From the NCBI RefSeq assembly GCF_030551755.1, contig NZ_JAUPEC010000024.1:1-64000 (forward strand): a DNA stretch of 64,000 nucleotides, in the 5' to 3' direction. Below are positions 9,172 through 19,250 of the stretch, one piece after another. Position numbers and translations under genes: made by a program. The notes beneath the pieces were generated by a model. The model searched no databases. It was not told the DNA's origin and saw nothing but the letters and a program-made list of their open reading frames with translations. Within the stretch, counting starts at the first letter, position 1; the number at the start of each line of letters is the position of its first letter. The stretch is from Pseudocolwellia sp. AS88. Lineage in GTDB: Bacteria; Pseudomonadota; Gammaproteobacteria; Enterobacterales; Alteromonadaceae.

Positions 9172-9948
9172 CTAATTAGTAAACATCAATGCGGTTAATA
9201 CAAAATCTAACGCTAAAACTAATAACGACGACTGTACTACAGTTTCTGTTGTTGCTTTAGCTATACCTTCAGAAGTAGGTACACATTCATATCCTTTATA
9301 AACAGCTATCCAAGTTACAACAAAAGCAAAACATAAACTTTTTATAATGCCGTTCATTATATCTTTACTGAAATCTACTTGTGATTGCATAACAGACCAA
9401 AAAGTTCCGCCATCAACACCAAGCCAATCAACACCAACAAGATGAGCACCGAGAATACCCACAGCTGAAAATATCGCAGCTAATAAAGGTAAACTAATAA
9501 AACCGGCCCAAAATCTTGGTGCTATAACTCTTCTTAAAGGGTCAATAGCCATCATTTCTATGCTAGAAAGCTGTTCTGTAGCTTTCATTAAACCTATTTC
9601 TGCTGTTAATGCAGAACCTGCTCTACCAGCAAAAAGAAGTGCTGCTACTACAGGTCCTAACTCTCTTAATAGAGATAAAGCAACCATAGGTCCTAAGCTT
9701 GCTTCTGCACCATATCCAACCAATATTGTGTAACCTTGTAAAGCCAACACCATACCAATGAAGAGTCCAGAAACCATAACGATAACTAAGGATAAAACAC
9801 CAACCGCATAAAGTTGATTAATGAGTAATGGTGTACCCTTTTTAACATTAGGAATATGAACCAAAGCTGAACAAAGTAAAATAATTGCTTTGCCAAGACC
9901 AATTAGTCGATTAATTACCTTACGACCAAGTAATTGAAATATATTCAT
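9172..9948 (-). CDS. mlaE: ABC permease MlaE
   Basis: Membrane subunit of the MlaFEDB lipid transporter. The 258 residues contain the MlaE-family permease domain with five or six hydrophobic helices and the hallmark stretch [22 protein letters not shown]. Family members sit as a dimer between the MlaF ATPases and the MlaD ring. The gene begins 2 bases after the mlaF stop, so the two are almost certainly co-translated. Confidence 0.96.
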   Translation of the reverse strand: MNIFQLLGRKVINRLIGLGKAIILLCSALVHIPNVKKGTPLLINQLYAVGVLSLVIVMVSGLFIGMVLALQGYTILVGYGAEASLGPMVALSLLRELGPVVAALLFAGRAGSALTAEIGLMKATEQLSSIEMMAIDPLRRVIAPRFWAGFISLPLLAAIFSAVGILGAHLVGVDWLGVDGGTFWSVMQSQVDFSKDIMNGIIKSLCFAFVVTWIAVYKGYECVPTSEGIAKATTETVVQSSLLVLALDFVLTALMFTN

Positions 9949-9950
9949 TA

Positions 9951-10769
9951 TTACTGTTCCTTACCAATTAATTCATCACGATAAGGAGGAGCAGCATAGT
10001 GAAATGGTACTGGACCATCAGACTCACCTTTAATAAATTGTTGAACAAGAGGAGATGTTTGTGCGGTTATTTCTTCCGGAGTTCCTTGGCCAATAATTTT
10101 TTGCTCTGCAATAATGTAAATATAATCAGCAATACTCATTACTTCAGGTACATCATGAGAAACCACTACAGAAGTTAAACCGAGTGCGTCATTTAAAGCG
10201 CCAATCAATCTAACAATAACCCCCATCGATATAGGATCTTGTCCTGCAAAAGGTTCATCAAAGAGTATTAATTCAGGATCCAAAGCAATGGCACGAGCTA
10301 AAGCAGCCCTTCTTGCCATGCCTCCCGATAGCTCGTTAGGATTAAGATGGCGTGCACCGCGTAAACCTACAGCTTCTAACTTCATTAGCACTATTTTTTC
10401 GATGAGATGTTCTGATAAATTTGTATGTTCTCTAATTGGAAAAGCGATATTGTCGTAAACAGACATATCGGTAAATAACGCACCACTTTGAAAAAGCATA
10501 CTCATACTTTTACGCAATTCATAAAGATCATTTCGTGGGAGTTTTGGAATATCTTGACCTTTGAACATGATACTACCAGACTGCGGTTTTAGTTGTCCGC
10601 CAATCAATCTGAGTAATGTTGTTTTACCTATACCACTTGGGCCCATAATGGCCGTCACTTTGCCTCGAGGGATAGATAAACTAATATCATCATAGATAAC
10701 ACGTTCATCGCGCCTAAAAGACATATTTTTAATATCAACAAGATTATCTGACATATTATTAATGGGCAT
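9951..10769 (-). CDS. mlaF: ABC ATPase MlaF
   Basis: Cytoplasmic ATPase that powers MlaFEDB phospholipid trafficking. Walker A GPSGIGKT, the ABC signature LSGGMARR, Walker [13 protein letters not shown] and the H-loop VVSHD are all present. Three possible starts lie close together: GTG 10772, ATG 10769 and ATG 10754. The last gives [10 protein letters not shown], which matches the E. coli length best, but none has a clear Shine-Dalgarno. It is the first gene of the mlaFEDCB-ibaG-murA run and is divergent from yrbG, with a 296-bp gap that must hold both promoters. Confidence 0.95.
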   Translation of the reverse strand: MPINNMSDNLVDIKNMSFRRDERVIYDDISLSIPRGKVTAIMGPSGIGKTTLLRLIGGQLKPQSGSIMFKGQDIPKLPRNDLYELRKSMSMLFQSGALFTDMSVYDNIAFPIREHTNLSEHLIEKIVLMKLEAVGLRGARHLNPNELSGGMARRAALARAIALDPELILFDEPFAGQDPISMGVIVRLIGALNDALGLTSVVVSHDVPEVMSIADYIYIIAEQKIIGQGTPEEITAQTSPLVQQFIKGESDGPVPFHYAAPPYRDELIGKEQ

Positions 10770-11068
10770 CACAGTTAATTAGTTTAAGTACATGAGAATT
10801 CTAACCCAGCGCAATAAATACTTCATTAGAAATTAATGATTAAATATGTTTAGGCGGCGTTTAAAACCTCGTTGAAGTGTAAGTATTTGTAAGATTATTA
10901 CAGAGTGTTTCAACACTTCTTATTTTTGTTAGCAATGCATTATTTCACATTTGGTTAAAAATTGGCTAATCATTAAGCATTATTGGAATTTTTATCGCTG
11001 ATTCGATAAAATTTCTTTTTATTTTCTCTTCAACCAGCGACAATTTACATAACAGATGGGAGTCGTTA

Positions 11069-12043
11069 ATGTTTATACAAGTTTTAATTTTATTGGTCGC
11101 TCTAGTAGTGCTCGTTTGGAGCGCAGATAAGTTCGTATTTGGAGCCTCATCACTTGCGAGAAATTTAGGTATTTCTCCAATGATAATAGGCTTAACTATT
11201 GTTGCCATGGGCTCCTCAGCGCCTGAAATGATGGTTGCCGCAACTGCTTCTCTTCAAGGTAATCCAAATACAGCTATAGGTAATGCTATTGGTTCAAACA
11301 TCACTAACATCGCCTTGGTTTTAGGTATCACAGCATTGATGCAGCCTCTCACCGTATCCTCCGGTACGATAAAAAGAGAAATCCCACTTATTTTAGCTGT
11401 TACTGCTTTAGCCTATTGGATGCTTGCTGATTATAATTTCAGCTTTATCGAAGGCTTAATTCTAATTATTGGCTTTTTCGCTTACATCATCACCTTACTT
11501 GTTATTACTTTAAAAAGAGCAAAAACAGCGCCAGTTGATGATCCAATGATATTAGGCGCAGAAAGTGACGTACCCGATCCAGTTAGCACGGGAATGTCTG
11601 TAATTTGGTTAGTTGTTGGCATGATATTACTGCCGGTAAGTGCATCCTATTTAATTGACTCTGCTGAATTTATCGCTAAATCTTTTGGTATTAGTGACTT
11701 AGTAATCGGCTTAACTATTGTAGCAATAGGTACAAGCTTACCTGAACTTGCCGCGAGTATTGCTAGTATCCTTAAAAAAGAGGATGATTTAGCGCTAGGT
11801 AATATTATTGGCTCAAATATATTTAATATTTTAGCCGTGTTATCGCTTACAGGACTTATAGCGCCGGGCGATATTGATACCCATGCAGCAACTCGAGATG
11901 CACCAATTATGTTGGGTATCACATTATTATTATTTGTTCTTTGTTTCAGTAGAAAACGCGGTAGCTTCAGAATAACTAGACTGAAGGGCTTATTATTACT
12001 CGCTATTTTCTTTGGTTATCAAATATTACTTTTTTCTCAATAA
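11069..12043 (+). CDS. yrbG: Calcium/sodium antiporter family protein YrbG
   Basis: Inner-membrane cation/Ca2+ exchanger of the CaCA superfamily, 324 residues and about ten helices. The two alpha repeats are visible as an inverted duplication: MGSSAPEMMVA...GNAIGSNITNIALVLG in the first half, and IGTSLPELAASI...GNIIGSNIFNILAVL in the second. These G(S/T)S(A/L)PE motifs carry the ion-binding glutamates. Its conserved position just before kdsD suggests an old operon link with LPS genes, but the physiological substrate in bacteria is poorly established. Confidence 0.93.
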   Translation: MFIQVLILLVALVVLVWSADKFVFGASSLARNLGISPMIIGLTIVAMGSSAPEMMVAATASLQGNPNTAIGNAIGSNITNIALVLGITALMQPLTVSSGTIKREIPLILAVTALAYWMLADYNFSFIEGLILIIGFFAYIITLLVITLKRAKTAPVDDPMILGAESDVPDPVSTGMSVIWLVVGMILLPVSASYLIDSAEFIAKSFGISDLVIGLTIVAIGTSLPELAASIASILKKEDDLALGNIIGSNIFNILAVLSLTGLIAPGDIDTHAATRDAPIMLGITLLLFVLCFSRKRGSFRITRLKGLLLLAIFFGYQILLFSQ

Positions 12044-12066
12044 AATTAGATTAACGAGACAATCTC

Positions 12067-13029
12067 ATGAAACAATTTAAGCAGCTTGCCCTCAATGTTA
12101 TTAATATTGAACAACAAGCCATTGAAGAAATTAAACAGTATATAAACGACGACTTCGAATTAGCGTGCCAATTAATGTTTAATTGTACCGGACGAGTTAT
12201 TGTAATTGGCATGGGAAAGTCTGGTCATATTGGTGGAAAAATAGCAGCGACCTTGGCAAGCACAGGTACACCAGCGTTTTTTGTACATCCCGGAGAAGCC
12301 AGCCATGGTGACTTAGGTATGATCACCCAAGATGATGTGGTACTAGCCATCTCTAATTCAGGTGAAACTGAAGAAGTGCTTTCAATTATGCCAGTGATAA
12401 AGCGAATTGGTAGCAAGTTAATTGCAATGACAGGTAACAATAACTCCAATTTAGCCAGTATCTCTGATACACATATATGTATTAAGGTTTCTAAAGAAGC
12501 TTGCCCATTAGGCTTAACGCCTACATCAAGTACCACTGCAACTTTAGTTATGGGCGACGCATTAGCCGTTGCTTTACTTAACGCCCGAGGTTTTACAGCT
12601 GACGATTTTGCTTTGTCGCACCCTGGTGGCAGTTTAGGTAAACGTCTATTACTCAGACTTTCTGATGTTATGCACACTGATGAGCGCGTTCCAGTCGTGC
12701 AAAGCACTGCAAAAATTAAAGATGCATTAGTTGAGATGTCCTTAAAGGGCTTAGGCATGACTGCTATTGTTAATAACAATAAACTGGTTGGCTTATTCAC
12801 TGATGGCGATTTGCGCCGAATACTAGACCAAAAAATAGATATTCATCAGGATGATATTACCAGCGTAATGACAGAAAAACCTACAGTAGCATCAGCCGAC
12901 ATGTTAGCAGCCGAAGCACTAAAAATAATGGAAGACAAAAAGATTAATGGTCTTATTATTGTAGACGAAAACAACACCCCAATTGGCGCAATGAATATGC
13001 ATGTACTTCTAAAATCAGGGATCATTTAA
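12067..13029 (+). CDS. kdsD: D-arabinose 5-phosphate isomerase KdsD
   Basis: Interconverts ribulose 5-phosphate and arabinose 5-phosphate, the first step towards Kdo for the LPS inner core. The N-terminal SIS domain (about 35-170) has GMGKSGHIGGKIAATLASTGTPAFFVHP and the SNSGETEE phosphosugar loop. Two CBS domains follow (about 205-320). Length (320) matches the family. It is followed directly by kdsC with no gap, and both work in the same pathway. Confidence 0.96.
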   Translation: MKQFKQLALNVINIEQQAIEEIKQYINDDFELACQLMFNCTGRVIVIGMGKSGHIGGKIAATLASTGTPAFFVHPGEASHGDLGMITQDDVVLAISNSGETEEVLSIMPVIKRIGSKLIAMTGNNNSNLASISDTHICIKVSKEACPLGLTPTSSTTATLVMGDALAVALLNARGFTADDFALSHPGGSLGKRLLLRLSDVMHTDERVPVVQSTAKIKDALVEMSLKGLGMTAIVNNNKLVGLFTDGDLRRILDQKIDIHQDDITSVMTEKPTVASADMLAAEALKIMEDKKINGLIIVDENNTPIGAMNMHVLLKSGII

Positions 13030-13575
13030 ATGAATACACTTTATGGAAATGTTTCGACAGAAGTTCTAAACAAAGCTAAAAACATAAAACTTTTTATATG
13101 TGATATCGACGGCGTATTTTCCGATGGTCGAATTTATTTAGGTAATGATGGCGAAGAATTAAAAGCCTTTCACACCAAAGATGGTTATGGGATAAAAGCA
13201 TTGGGCGCAAGTGGCGTTGATGTTGCTGTTATTACGGGTCGGCAATCAAATATAGTTCAAACCAGAATGACAGCCCTCAATGTTAAACATATTGTTCAAG
13301 GAGAAGAAAACAAACTCCCAGCATTAAAAAATATATTAAACACGTTAAACCTAGAACCCGAGCAAGTAGCTTATATTGGCGATGATATGCCTGATTATGA
13401 ATGCATGGCGTATATTGGATTAAGTATTGCTGTAAACGATGCGCACCCACAAATATTAAAATTAGCAGATTATACAACTTTTACTCGTGGCGGTTTTGGA
13501 GCTGTTCGTGAAGTTTGCGATTTAATAATGCAAACTCAAAATACTTTAGCTAATGCAACCGGCGCTAGTATATGA
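13030..13575 (+). CDS. kdsC: Kdo-8-phosphate phosphatase KdsC
   Basis: HAD-superfamily phosphatase that releases Kdo from Kdo 8-phosphate. The catalytic loop CDIDGVFSDG supplies the nucleophile and acid Asp residues. ITGRQS is motif II, and YIGDDMPDYE is motif IV, which binds Mg2+. The 181 residues lack a cap domain, as expected for this tetrameric C0-type enzyme. Its end overlaps lptC by 4 bases, so it is part of a tightly coupled LPS operon. Confidence 0.96.
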   Translation: MNTLYGNVSTEVLNKAKNIKLFICDIDGVFSDGRIYLGNDGEELKAFHTKDGYGIKALGASGVDVAVITGRQSNIVQTRMTALNVKHIVQGEENKLPALKNILNTLNLEPEQVAYIGDDMPDYECMAYIGLSIAVNDAHPQILKLADYTTFTRGGFGAVREVCDLIMQTQNTLANATGASI

Positions 13576-14138
13576 ATAGGCTTTACAGCATAGCTTTTGT
13601 TGCCTTATTAATAGCTTGTATTGCTTACGGATTAATTGAATGGAAGCAATCTAAAAAGCAAATAGTAGAAACAATAGATACAGAGCTAGCACCTGATTTC
13701 ATTGCGGAGTCGCTAAAAAGTAACACGTTTAATGAAACAGGCGCTCTTTCTCATATTATTGATGCGCAAAGAATGGAACATTATTCTGGTATAGAAGTAA
13801 CTCACTTTGAATTTCCAAGTTTAACCTTATACCCAGAAAATAAAGATGTTCCATGGAAAGTTAGCTCAAAAGAAGGCACACTGTTTAAAAACAATCGAGT
13901 GAGCTTAAAAAATAGAGTTAAATTAGAATCTACGGATCCTGATAGCTTAATACAACAAATTCATGGAAAATCGATTGAATTAGACTTAAATACAAACACT
14001 ATTAGCTCAGAACAAGCCATCGTTATAATAGGTAATGGCTTTACCGTGTACGGTTCTGGATTAATTGTTGATATAAACACTAAAAAGATGACACTAACTG
14101 AACATGTACAAACAATTTACCAAAAAACTCAAAAATAG
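13572..14138 (+). CDS. lptC: LPS export protein LptC
   Basis: Bitopic inner-membrane protein that passes LPS from LptB2FG to LptA. One N-terminal membrane segment (about 4-22) is followed by a periplasmic beta-jellyroll region (about 50-185), recognisable by HFEFPSLTLYPENKDVPWKVSS-type strands. Its 188 residues match E. coli (191). It overlaps kdsC by 4 bases and lptA by 35 bases, an unusually long overlap for this operon. Confidence 0.92.
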   Translation: MNRLYSIAFVALLIACIAYGLIEWKQSKKQIVETIDTELAPDFIAESLKSNTFNETGALSHIIDAQRMEHYSGIEVTHFEFPSLTLYPENKDVPWKVSSKEGTLFKNNRVSLKNRVKLESTDPDSLIQQIHGKSIELDLNTNTISSEQAIVIIGNGFTVYGSGLIVDINTKKMTLTEHVQTIYQKTQK

Positions 14139-14649
14139 CTTATTAGTTCTCGTACTATCGTCATTAGCTAGCTCAACAGCTTTAGCTAAAAAGCTCGATT
14201 TAAATCAAGAGCTAAGTATAGATGCGAGTAAACAATCTGCTGATTTAAAAAATAAAATTTTTAGCTATATCGACAATGTAGTGATTAAACAAGGTACTTT
14301 GATCATTAAAGCTGATTTAGTACAAGTGATCACTGATGTAAACACGGGTGAAAAAACTTATATTGCAAAAGGCAAACCAGCAACCTTTGAGCAAACCCTT
14401 GACGATGGTAAACCCATTAACTTACAAGCTAACGAAATTAGATACGAACCCTCTTTAAATACTGTTGTTATTTCAGGTAATGCATTATTAAGACAAGATG
14501 GTAGTGAAGTAAGTGGTAGTAAAATTACTTATAACGCTGAAACAGAATATGTGAATGCTGAAAGTAATGAAAATGACAAAGTTAAAACCGTTATTCAACC
14601 TAAAGCTAAAGAAAAAACAAACAAAGCAACTGCTGAGGAAATCCAATAA
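14104..14649 (+). CDS. lptA: Periplasmic LPS bridge protein LptA
   Basis: Forms the periplasmic beta-jellyroll bridge that carries LPS from LptC to LptD. It has a signal peptide ending at ALA-KK (about residue 28) and an LptA/OstA N-terminal domain with repeating beta strands (DLVQVITDVNTGEKTY, INLQANEIRYEP). The only plausible start is ATG 14104, inside the lptC reading frame, which gives a 35-base overlap. The C-terminus is lysine-rich and probably disordered. Confidence 0.93.
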   Translation: MYKQFTKKLKNSLLVLVLSSLASSTALAKKLDLNQELSIDASKQSADLKNKIFSYIDNVVIKQGTLIIKADLVQVITDVNTGEKTYIAKGKPATFEQTLDDGKPINLQANEIRYEPSLNTVVISGNALLRQDGSEVSGSKITYNAETEYVNAESNENDKVKTVIQPKAKEKTNKATAEEIQ

Positions 14650-14652
14650 AGC

Positions 14653-15384
14653 ATGACAACCTCAACTTTAATTGCAAAAGGTTTGGCTAAATCATACAAA
14701 AGCCGCAAAGTAGTAAAAAATGTTGGCCTAACAGTAAATGCAGGTCAAATTGTTGGATTGCTTGGACCTAATGGCGCAGGTAAAACAACCTCTTTTTATA
14801 TGATTGTTGGCCTTGTACCAAATGATGAAGGCTCAATTGTTTTAAATGATGAAGATGTTACCTTGCTACCTATGCATGAACGCGCCAGAAAAGGCATAGG
14901 CTATCTTCCTCAAGAAGCTTCAATTTTTAGAAAATTAAGCGTATACGACAACATAATGGCAATTTTACAAACACAAAAAGCCTTAAATGAAGTTGAGCGT
15001 GAAACAAAGTTAGAACACTTATTGGAAGAGTTCAACATAGGCCATATAAAAGACAATTTAGGCATGAGTTTATCAGGTGGTGAGCGTCGTAGAGTAGAAA
15101 TTGCACGAGCATTAGCTGCTGATCCTAAATTTATATTGTTAGATGAACCTTTTGCCGGTGTTGACCCAATCTCTGTGGGTGACATCAAGAAGATTATTCT
15201 TCATTTAAAAGAACGAGGCATTGGCATACTCATTACCGATCATAATGTTCGTGAAACACTTGATGTATGTGAACATGCTTATATTGTAAGTCATGGTGAA
15301 TTAATCGCTGAAGGTAATGCAGATGAGATACTTTCAAATCAACAGGTAAGAGATGTATACCTTGGCGAACAATTTACGCTATAG
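14653..15384 (+). CDS. lptB: LPS export ABC ATPase LptB
   Basis: Cytoplasmic ATPase of the LptB2FGC extractor. Walker [11 protein letters not shown]-loop YLPQEASIF, signature LSGGERRR, Walker [14 protein letters not shown] and a late His (ITDHNVRET) are intact. At 243 residues it matches E. coli LptB (241). It starts 3 bases after lptA. LptF and LptG are not in this window. Confidence 0.97.
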   Translation: MTTSTLIAKGLAKSYKSRKVVKNVGLTVNAGQIVGLLGPNGAGKTTSFYMIVGLVPNDEGSIVLNDEDVTLLPMHERARKGIGYLPQEASIFRKLSVYDNIMAILQTQKALNEVERETKLEHLLEEFNIGHIKDNLGMSLSGGERRRVEIARALAADPKFILLDEPFAGVDPISVGDIKKIILHLKERGIGILITDHNVRETLDVCEHAYIVSHGELIAEGNADEILSNQQVRDVYLGEQFTL

Positions 15385-15438
15385 TGATTAATAATCGTCA
15401 ATAATGTTTATATGATTAATAGGATAAAGAATACGTAG

Positions 15439-16950
15439 ATGCGCCCTTCTTTACAACTCCGTATAGGACAACATCTAACGATGACACCTCAGTTGCAACA
15501 AGCAATAAAATTGCTGCAACTATCAACGTTAGATTTACAACAAGAAATTCAAGAAGCCTTGGAGAATAACCCGCTGCTTGAAGTTGATGAGAGTTCTTCA
15601 AATTCTCAGGATAGTTCTGTTAATAATCTAGAAGATGCATTTTCTGCTAATGCAAAAAATGAAACTGATAAAAACAGTACTGATGGTTCCGAAGACTCGA
15701 CTCCTTCTATTGATGAAATATCAACAACTGAAGCGATGAGTAATACTGACATTCCTGAAGAACTTAATATAGATACAACTTGGGATGAAAGTTACAGCGC
15801 AGGTATTTCTAACACAGGTAGTATAAGCTCTCCTTCTGAAGACTACACTTACCAAGGTGAAACCAAAGATTCACTCCAAGATCATTTGTTATGGCAAATG
15901 GAACTAACTCCTTTTAGTGACACCGATAAAACTATCGCAATAGCAATAATTGAAGCCATAGATGAATCAGGATACCTAACAGTTTCTTGTGAAGATATTC
16001 TCGACTGCGTAGGTATTGAAGATCTTGAATTAGACGAAGTTCAAGCCGTACTTAAACGTATCAATGTTTTTGATCCTATAGGTGTTGGCGCACGCTCTGT
16101 TTCAGATTGTTTACTTATACAACTTAATCAATTTGATACTGCAACGCCTTGGCTTAAAGAAAGTAAACAAGTTGTCAAAGATCATATCGATTTATTAGGT
16201 AATAGAGATTACCGACAATTAATGCGTAAAACGCGTTTAAAAGAAGATCAATTACGCGAAGTATTACGCCTGATTCAATCATTAGATCCTCGCCCTGGTG
16301 ACAGTGTTGTTAAAAGTGAAGAACAATACGTGATCCCTGATGTTTCTGTTGAAAAGAAAAATGGTCGTTGGGTCGTTGAACTAAATCCAGATACAGCACC
16401 TAAACTTTCTGTGAATCAGCAATATGCGTCCATGAGTCGCTCAATGAAATCATCAAATGATACTCAATATATTCGTTCTAATTTACAAGAAGCTAAGTGG
16501 TTTATTAAAAGCTTAGAAAGTAGGAACGAAACATTATTAAAAGTGTCTAATTGTATAGTACAGCGCCAGCAAGGATTCTTTGAACATGGTCCAGAATCTA
16601 TGCGACCTATGGTATTAAATGATATTGCTGAAGCAGTCGATATGCATGAATCAACTATTTCTCGTGTAACCACACAAAAGTATATGCATACGCCACGAGG
16701 CATATTTGAACTTAAGTACTTTTTCTCAAGCCATGTAAGTACCGATAATGGCGGAGACTGTTCTTCTACAGCAATAAGAGAATTGATTAAAAAACTTGTT
16801 GCCGCAGAAATTCCAGCCAAACCATTAAGTGATAATAAAATGGCTGAAATTCTTGCAGAACAAGGGATTAAAGTCGCACGTCGAACTGTTGCTAAATATA
16901 GAGAGTCATTATCAATACCACCATCGAATCAACGTAAGAGCTTAATATAA
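15439..16950 (+). CDS. rpoN: RNA polymerase sigma-54 factor RpoN
   Basis: Alternative sigma factor for -24/-12 promoters that depend on AAA+ activators. Region I at the N-terminus is glutamine- and leucine-rich ([19 protein letters not shown]). An acidic region II follows (about 55-135), then the core-binding domain. The DNA-binding domain contains the HTH ([22 protein letters not shown]) and ends with the RpoN box [10 protein letters not shown], which reads the -24 element. The 503 residues are complete. It sits in the conserved lptB-rpoN-hpf-ptsN order. Confidence 0.97.
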   Translation: MRPSLQLRIGQHLTMTPQLQQAIKLLQLSTLDLQQEIQEALENNPLLEVDESSSNSQDSSVNNLEDAFSANAKNETDKNSTDGSEDSTPSIDEISTTEAMSNTDIPEELNIDTTWDESYSAGISNTGSISSPSEDYTYQGETKDSLQDHLLWQMELTPFSDTDKTIAIAIIEAIDESGYLTVSCEDILDCVGIEDLELDEVQAVLKRINVFDPIGVGARSVSDCLLIQLNQFDTATPWLKESKQVVKDHIDLLGNRDYRQLMRKTRLKEDQLREVLRLIQSLDPRPGDSVVKSEEQYVIPDVSVEKKNGRWVVELNPDTAPKLSVNQQYASMSRSMKSSNDTQYIRSNLQEAKWFIKSLESRNETLLKVSNCIVQRQQGFFEHGPESMRPMVLNDIAEAVDMHESTISRVTTQKYMHTPRGIFELKYFFSSHVSTDNGGDCSSTAIRELIKKLVAAEIPAKPLSDNKMAEILAEQGIKVARRTVAKYRESLSIPPSNQRKSLI

Positions 16951-16983
16951 TTTTCTAATATGACTAAAAGAGGACGTTAACTT

Positions 16984-17271
16984 ATGCAAATAAACCTAAC
17001 CGGCCACCATGTAGATATCACTCACTCTTTACGCGAATATGTTAATACGAAATTTGTAAGGTTAGAACGACATTTTGATCAAATTAATAATGTGCATGTT
17101 GTATTAACAGTTGAGAAGATTAACCAAATAGCTGAAGCGACTGTGCATTTGAAAGGTGCAGAAGTTCACGCAACGGCAGATAACCAAGATATGTACGCTT
17201 CGATAGACGCCTTAATTGACAAATTAGACCGTCAAATATTAAAGCACAAAGGCAAAACAGCATCCCATTAA
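16984..17271 (+). CDS. hpf: Short ribosome hibernation-promoting factor HPF
   Basis: Binds the 30S subunit near the decoding site and promotes inactive 100S dimers in stationary phase. At 95 residues it is the short HPF form without the C-terminal dimerisation domain. The family fold is recognisable from ITHSLREYVNTKFVRLERHF and EATVHLKGAEVHATADNQDMYASIDALIDKLDRQI. A GAGGACG Shine-Dalgarno-like run precedes the start. It follows rpoN as in E. coli. Confidence 0.95.
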   Translation: MQINLTGHHVDITHSLREYVNTKFVRLERHFDQINNVHVVLTVEKINQIAEATVHLKGAEVHATADNQDMYASIDALIDKLDRQILKHKGKTASH

Positions 17272-17304
17272 CTCTGTAGAATAAACTAGGCTTTAGAAGT
17301 AATT

Positions 17305-17757
17305 ATGACTTTGCAAGACATCTTATTACCAGATTGCACATCTTGTGCAATTTCTGGTTCTAGCAAAAAAAGAATTTTAGACCAAATTTGCACCATAGCA
17401 TCCGACAAGATTGTTGAGCATAGCCCATACGAGTTATTAGAGAGTTTAGTTTCTAGAGAAAAGCTAGGCTCAACCGGAATAGGTAATGGCATTGCTATCC
17501 CTCACGGACGACTTGCAAATGCAAAGTCTGTAGTTGCTGTTGTTGTGACTACAGAAACACCTATTGATTTTGACGCGATAGACAATAAACCTGTCGATAT
17601 TTTTATTGCTCTTTTTGTACCCGAAGATGCCTGTAAGGAACATTTAACCACCTTACAAAGTATCGCCAAATTATTCGGTGATAAGCAAATAGCAAAACAA
17701 GTTAGAAAATGTCAAAGTAATGAAGAATTATTCAATATTATTCAACAAAATGCATAA
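17305..17757 (+). CDS. ptsN: Nitrogen PTS EIIA component PtsN
   Basis: Phospho-acceptor of the regulatory nitrogen phosphotransferase system, receiving phosphate from NPr. In relatives it controls K+ transport and stress responses. The PTS EIIA type-2 domain fills its 150 residues. The phosphorylated residue is His67 in GNGIAIPHGRL. Its partner npr lies two genes downstream, with rapZ between, and ptsP (EI-Ntr) is not in the window. Confidence 0.96.
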   Translation: MTLQDILLPDCTSCAISGSSKKRILDQICTIASDKIVEHSPYELLESLVSREKLGSTGIGNGIAIPHGRLANAKSVVAVVVTTETPIDFDAIDNKPVDIFIALFVPEDACKEHLTTLQSIAKLFGDKQIAKQVRKCQSNEELFNIIQQNA

Positions 17758-17796
17758 GAATAACCTTCCTATTATAAAAAAGGACCGAACAGCTCA

Positions 17797-18651
17797 ATGA
17801 AGTTAATTATCGTCAGTGGACGCTCAGGTTCAGGAAAGTCAGTAGCATTAAGAGTATTAGAAGATTTAGGCTATTACTGTGTTGATAATATACCAGTAAA
17901 TTTACTTCCCGCATTAACTCATACCGTGATCAACGATTACGAAAATGTTGCTGTAAGTATTGATGTCCGTAATTTACCAAACAATCCTCAAGATGTTTCT
18001 GAAATATTAGATTATCTACCTAATACCGTAGACTTAAATATATTATATCTTGATGCTGACGACAGTGATCTTATTAGACGATTCAGTGAAACAAGAAGAT
18101 TACACCCCTTAATCAAAAAAAATATAGCACTTGATCAAGCGATTGCCTTAGAGAAAAAGTTATTAGAACCTATTTCAACACGAACTGGGCTTTATATTAA
18201 TACCAGCCAACTGTCTCCTCATCAGCTTGCAGATTTAGTTAGAGAACGAATTCTAGGTAAAAAGTCAGGCTCTATGGTAGTAGTATTTGAATCTTTTGGT
18301 TTTAAGCATGGCGTACCACAAGATGCTGACTATGTATTTGACGCTAGATTTTTACCCAATCCATTTTGGGATAAAGAGTTAAAAACCTACACCGGATTAG
18401 ATCAGCCTGTTAAAGACTTTCTTTCGAGTCAGCCTATAGTGACTAAATTTATTTGGCAAATTAATAGCTTTATGATGACATGGTTACCTCATTTAGAACG
18501 TAATAACCGTAGTTATGTGACCATAGCAATTGGTTGTACTGGAGGTAAACATCGCTCAGTATATATTGCCGAATTGCTAGCTAATAATTTAAGAAAAGAA
18601 CGTGAAGATGTGCAATCTCGTCATCGAGATATCACCATATCAAGTACTTAA
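17797..18651 (+). CDS. rapZ: RNase adaptor / nucleotide-binding protein RapZ
   Basis: In enterobacteria RapZ binds sRNA GlmZ and presents it to RNase E, linking amino-sugar supply to glmS expression. The P-loop GRSGSGKS (about residues 7-14) is intact. The C-terminal domain has the family segments SFGFKHGVPQDADYVFDARFLPNP and IGCTGGKHRSVYIAE. The 284 residues are full length. Whether a GlmY/GlmZ pair exists in this organism cannot be seen here. Confidence 0.96.
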   Translation: MKLIIVSGRSGSGKSVALRVLEDLGYYCVDNIPVNLLPALTHTVINDYENVAVSIDVRNLPNNPQDVSEILDYLPNTVDLNILYLDADDSDLIRRFSETRRLHPLIKKNIALDQAIALEKKLLEPISTRTGLYINTSQLSPHQLADLVRERILGKKSGSMVVVFESFGFKHGVPQDADYVFDARFLPNPFWDKELKTYTGLDQPVKDFLSSQPIVTKFIWQINSFMMTWLPHLERNNRSYVTIAIGCTGGKHRSVYIAELLANNLRKEREDVQSRHRDITISST

Positions 18652-18665
18652 GATAAGAAAACAAC

Positions 18666-18941
18666 ATGACGACATGCGAAAAAACACTCATCATCACCAA
18701 TAAACTTGGTTTACACGCAAGAGCTGCAACTAAACTAGCTCAATTATGCCAAAAGTTTGATGCTTCAGTTACTGTATCGTTAGACGATAACTCAGCTGAT
18801 GCTAGCAGTATTATGGGGCTAATGTTACTCGCTGGCAGCCAAGGAAAAAGCGTCACTGTTGTAACCCAGGGCGCTGATGCTGAAGCAGCCATTGAGAGTG
18901 TTTGTCAGTTATTCTCAGACAAATTTGATGAAGAAGAATAA
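18666..18941 (+). CDS. ptsO: Nitrogen PTS phosphocarrier NPr (HPr-like)
   Basis: HPr-family protein that relays phosphate from EI-Ntr (PtsP) to PtsN. The 91 residues carry the phospho-site His17 in NKLGLHARAATKLA. The usual HPr regulatory Ser region reads ASSIMGLMLLAGSQG. It closes the rpoN-hpf-ptsN-rapZ-npr operon. No strong terminator follows it. Confidence 0.95.
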   Translation: MTTCEKTLIITNKLGLHARAATKLAQLCQKFDASVTVSLDDNSADASSIMGLMLLAGSQGKSVTVVTQGADAEAAIESVCQLFSDKFDEEE

Positions 18942-19250
18942 AAGCGATTATTAAACGTTATCGTCTCAATCCAAATAGTATTACAGAAAGAAAAAAGCTG
19001 ATAAAACAATAGAGTTAAGATAGAATCATTAATCTCAGTACCTCCTAATACAGTCATATCCGATACCGATAGAATGTGCCGTTTAATATTAATTTCATAT
19101 AAATAGTACAAAATCGACAATCGAAGACTTTATACCAAACGGATTAATTTATTGAGCTCCCGAAGGGCGATAAATCAATCTGTTTGGTATTACTTCAACT
19201 GAATTCAATTAGGAGTAAATGTAACCCACCTAATTTGTACATGAGGGTTT
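18942..19250. other. Intergenic region between npr and mgtE
   Basis: A 309-bp gap without a credible gene. It contains the palindromic element at 19132-19190. I looked for a Mg2+-sensing leader before mgtE and did not recognise conserved M-box sequence. The mgtE promoter should lie here or within the palindrome. Confidence 0.5.
19132..19190. repeat. Long inverted repeat, MITE/REP-like
   Basis: ATACCAAACGGATT at the left pairs with AATCTGTTTGGTAT at the right. The pairing continues inwards through ATTTAT/ATAAAT, giving a stem of about 22 bp whose two mismatched positions become G-U pairs in RNA. The loop centre is GAGCTCCCGAAGGGC. The perfect ATACCAAAC ends look like a mobile palindromic element and not like a terminator, as no U-tract follows. 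Confidence 0.65.

Noticed and set aside
18942-19250. Mg2+ riboswitch before mgtE
   Set aside because: No conserved M-box sequence was recognised. The strong structure present is a palindromic repeat with no sign of a switch helix.
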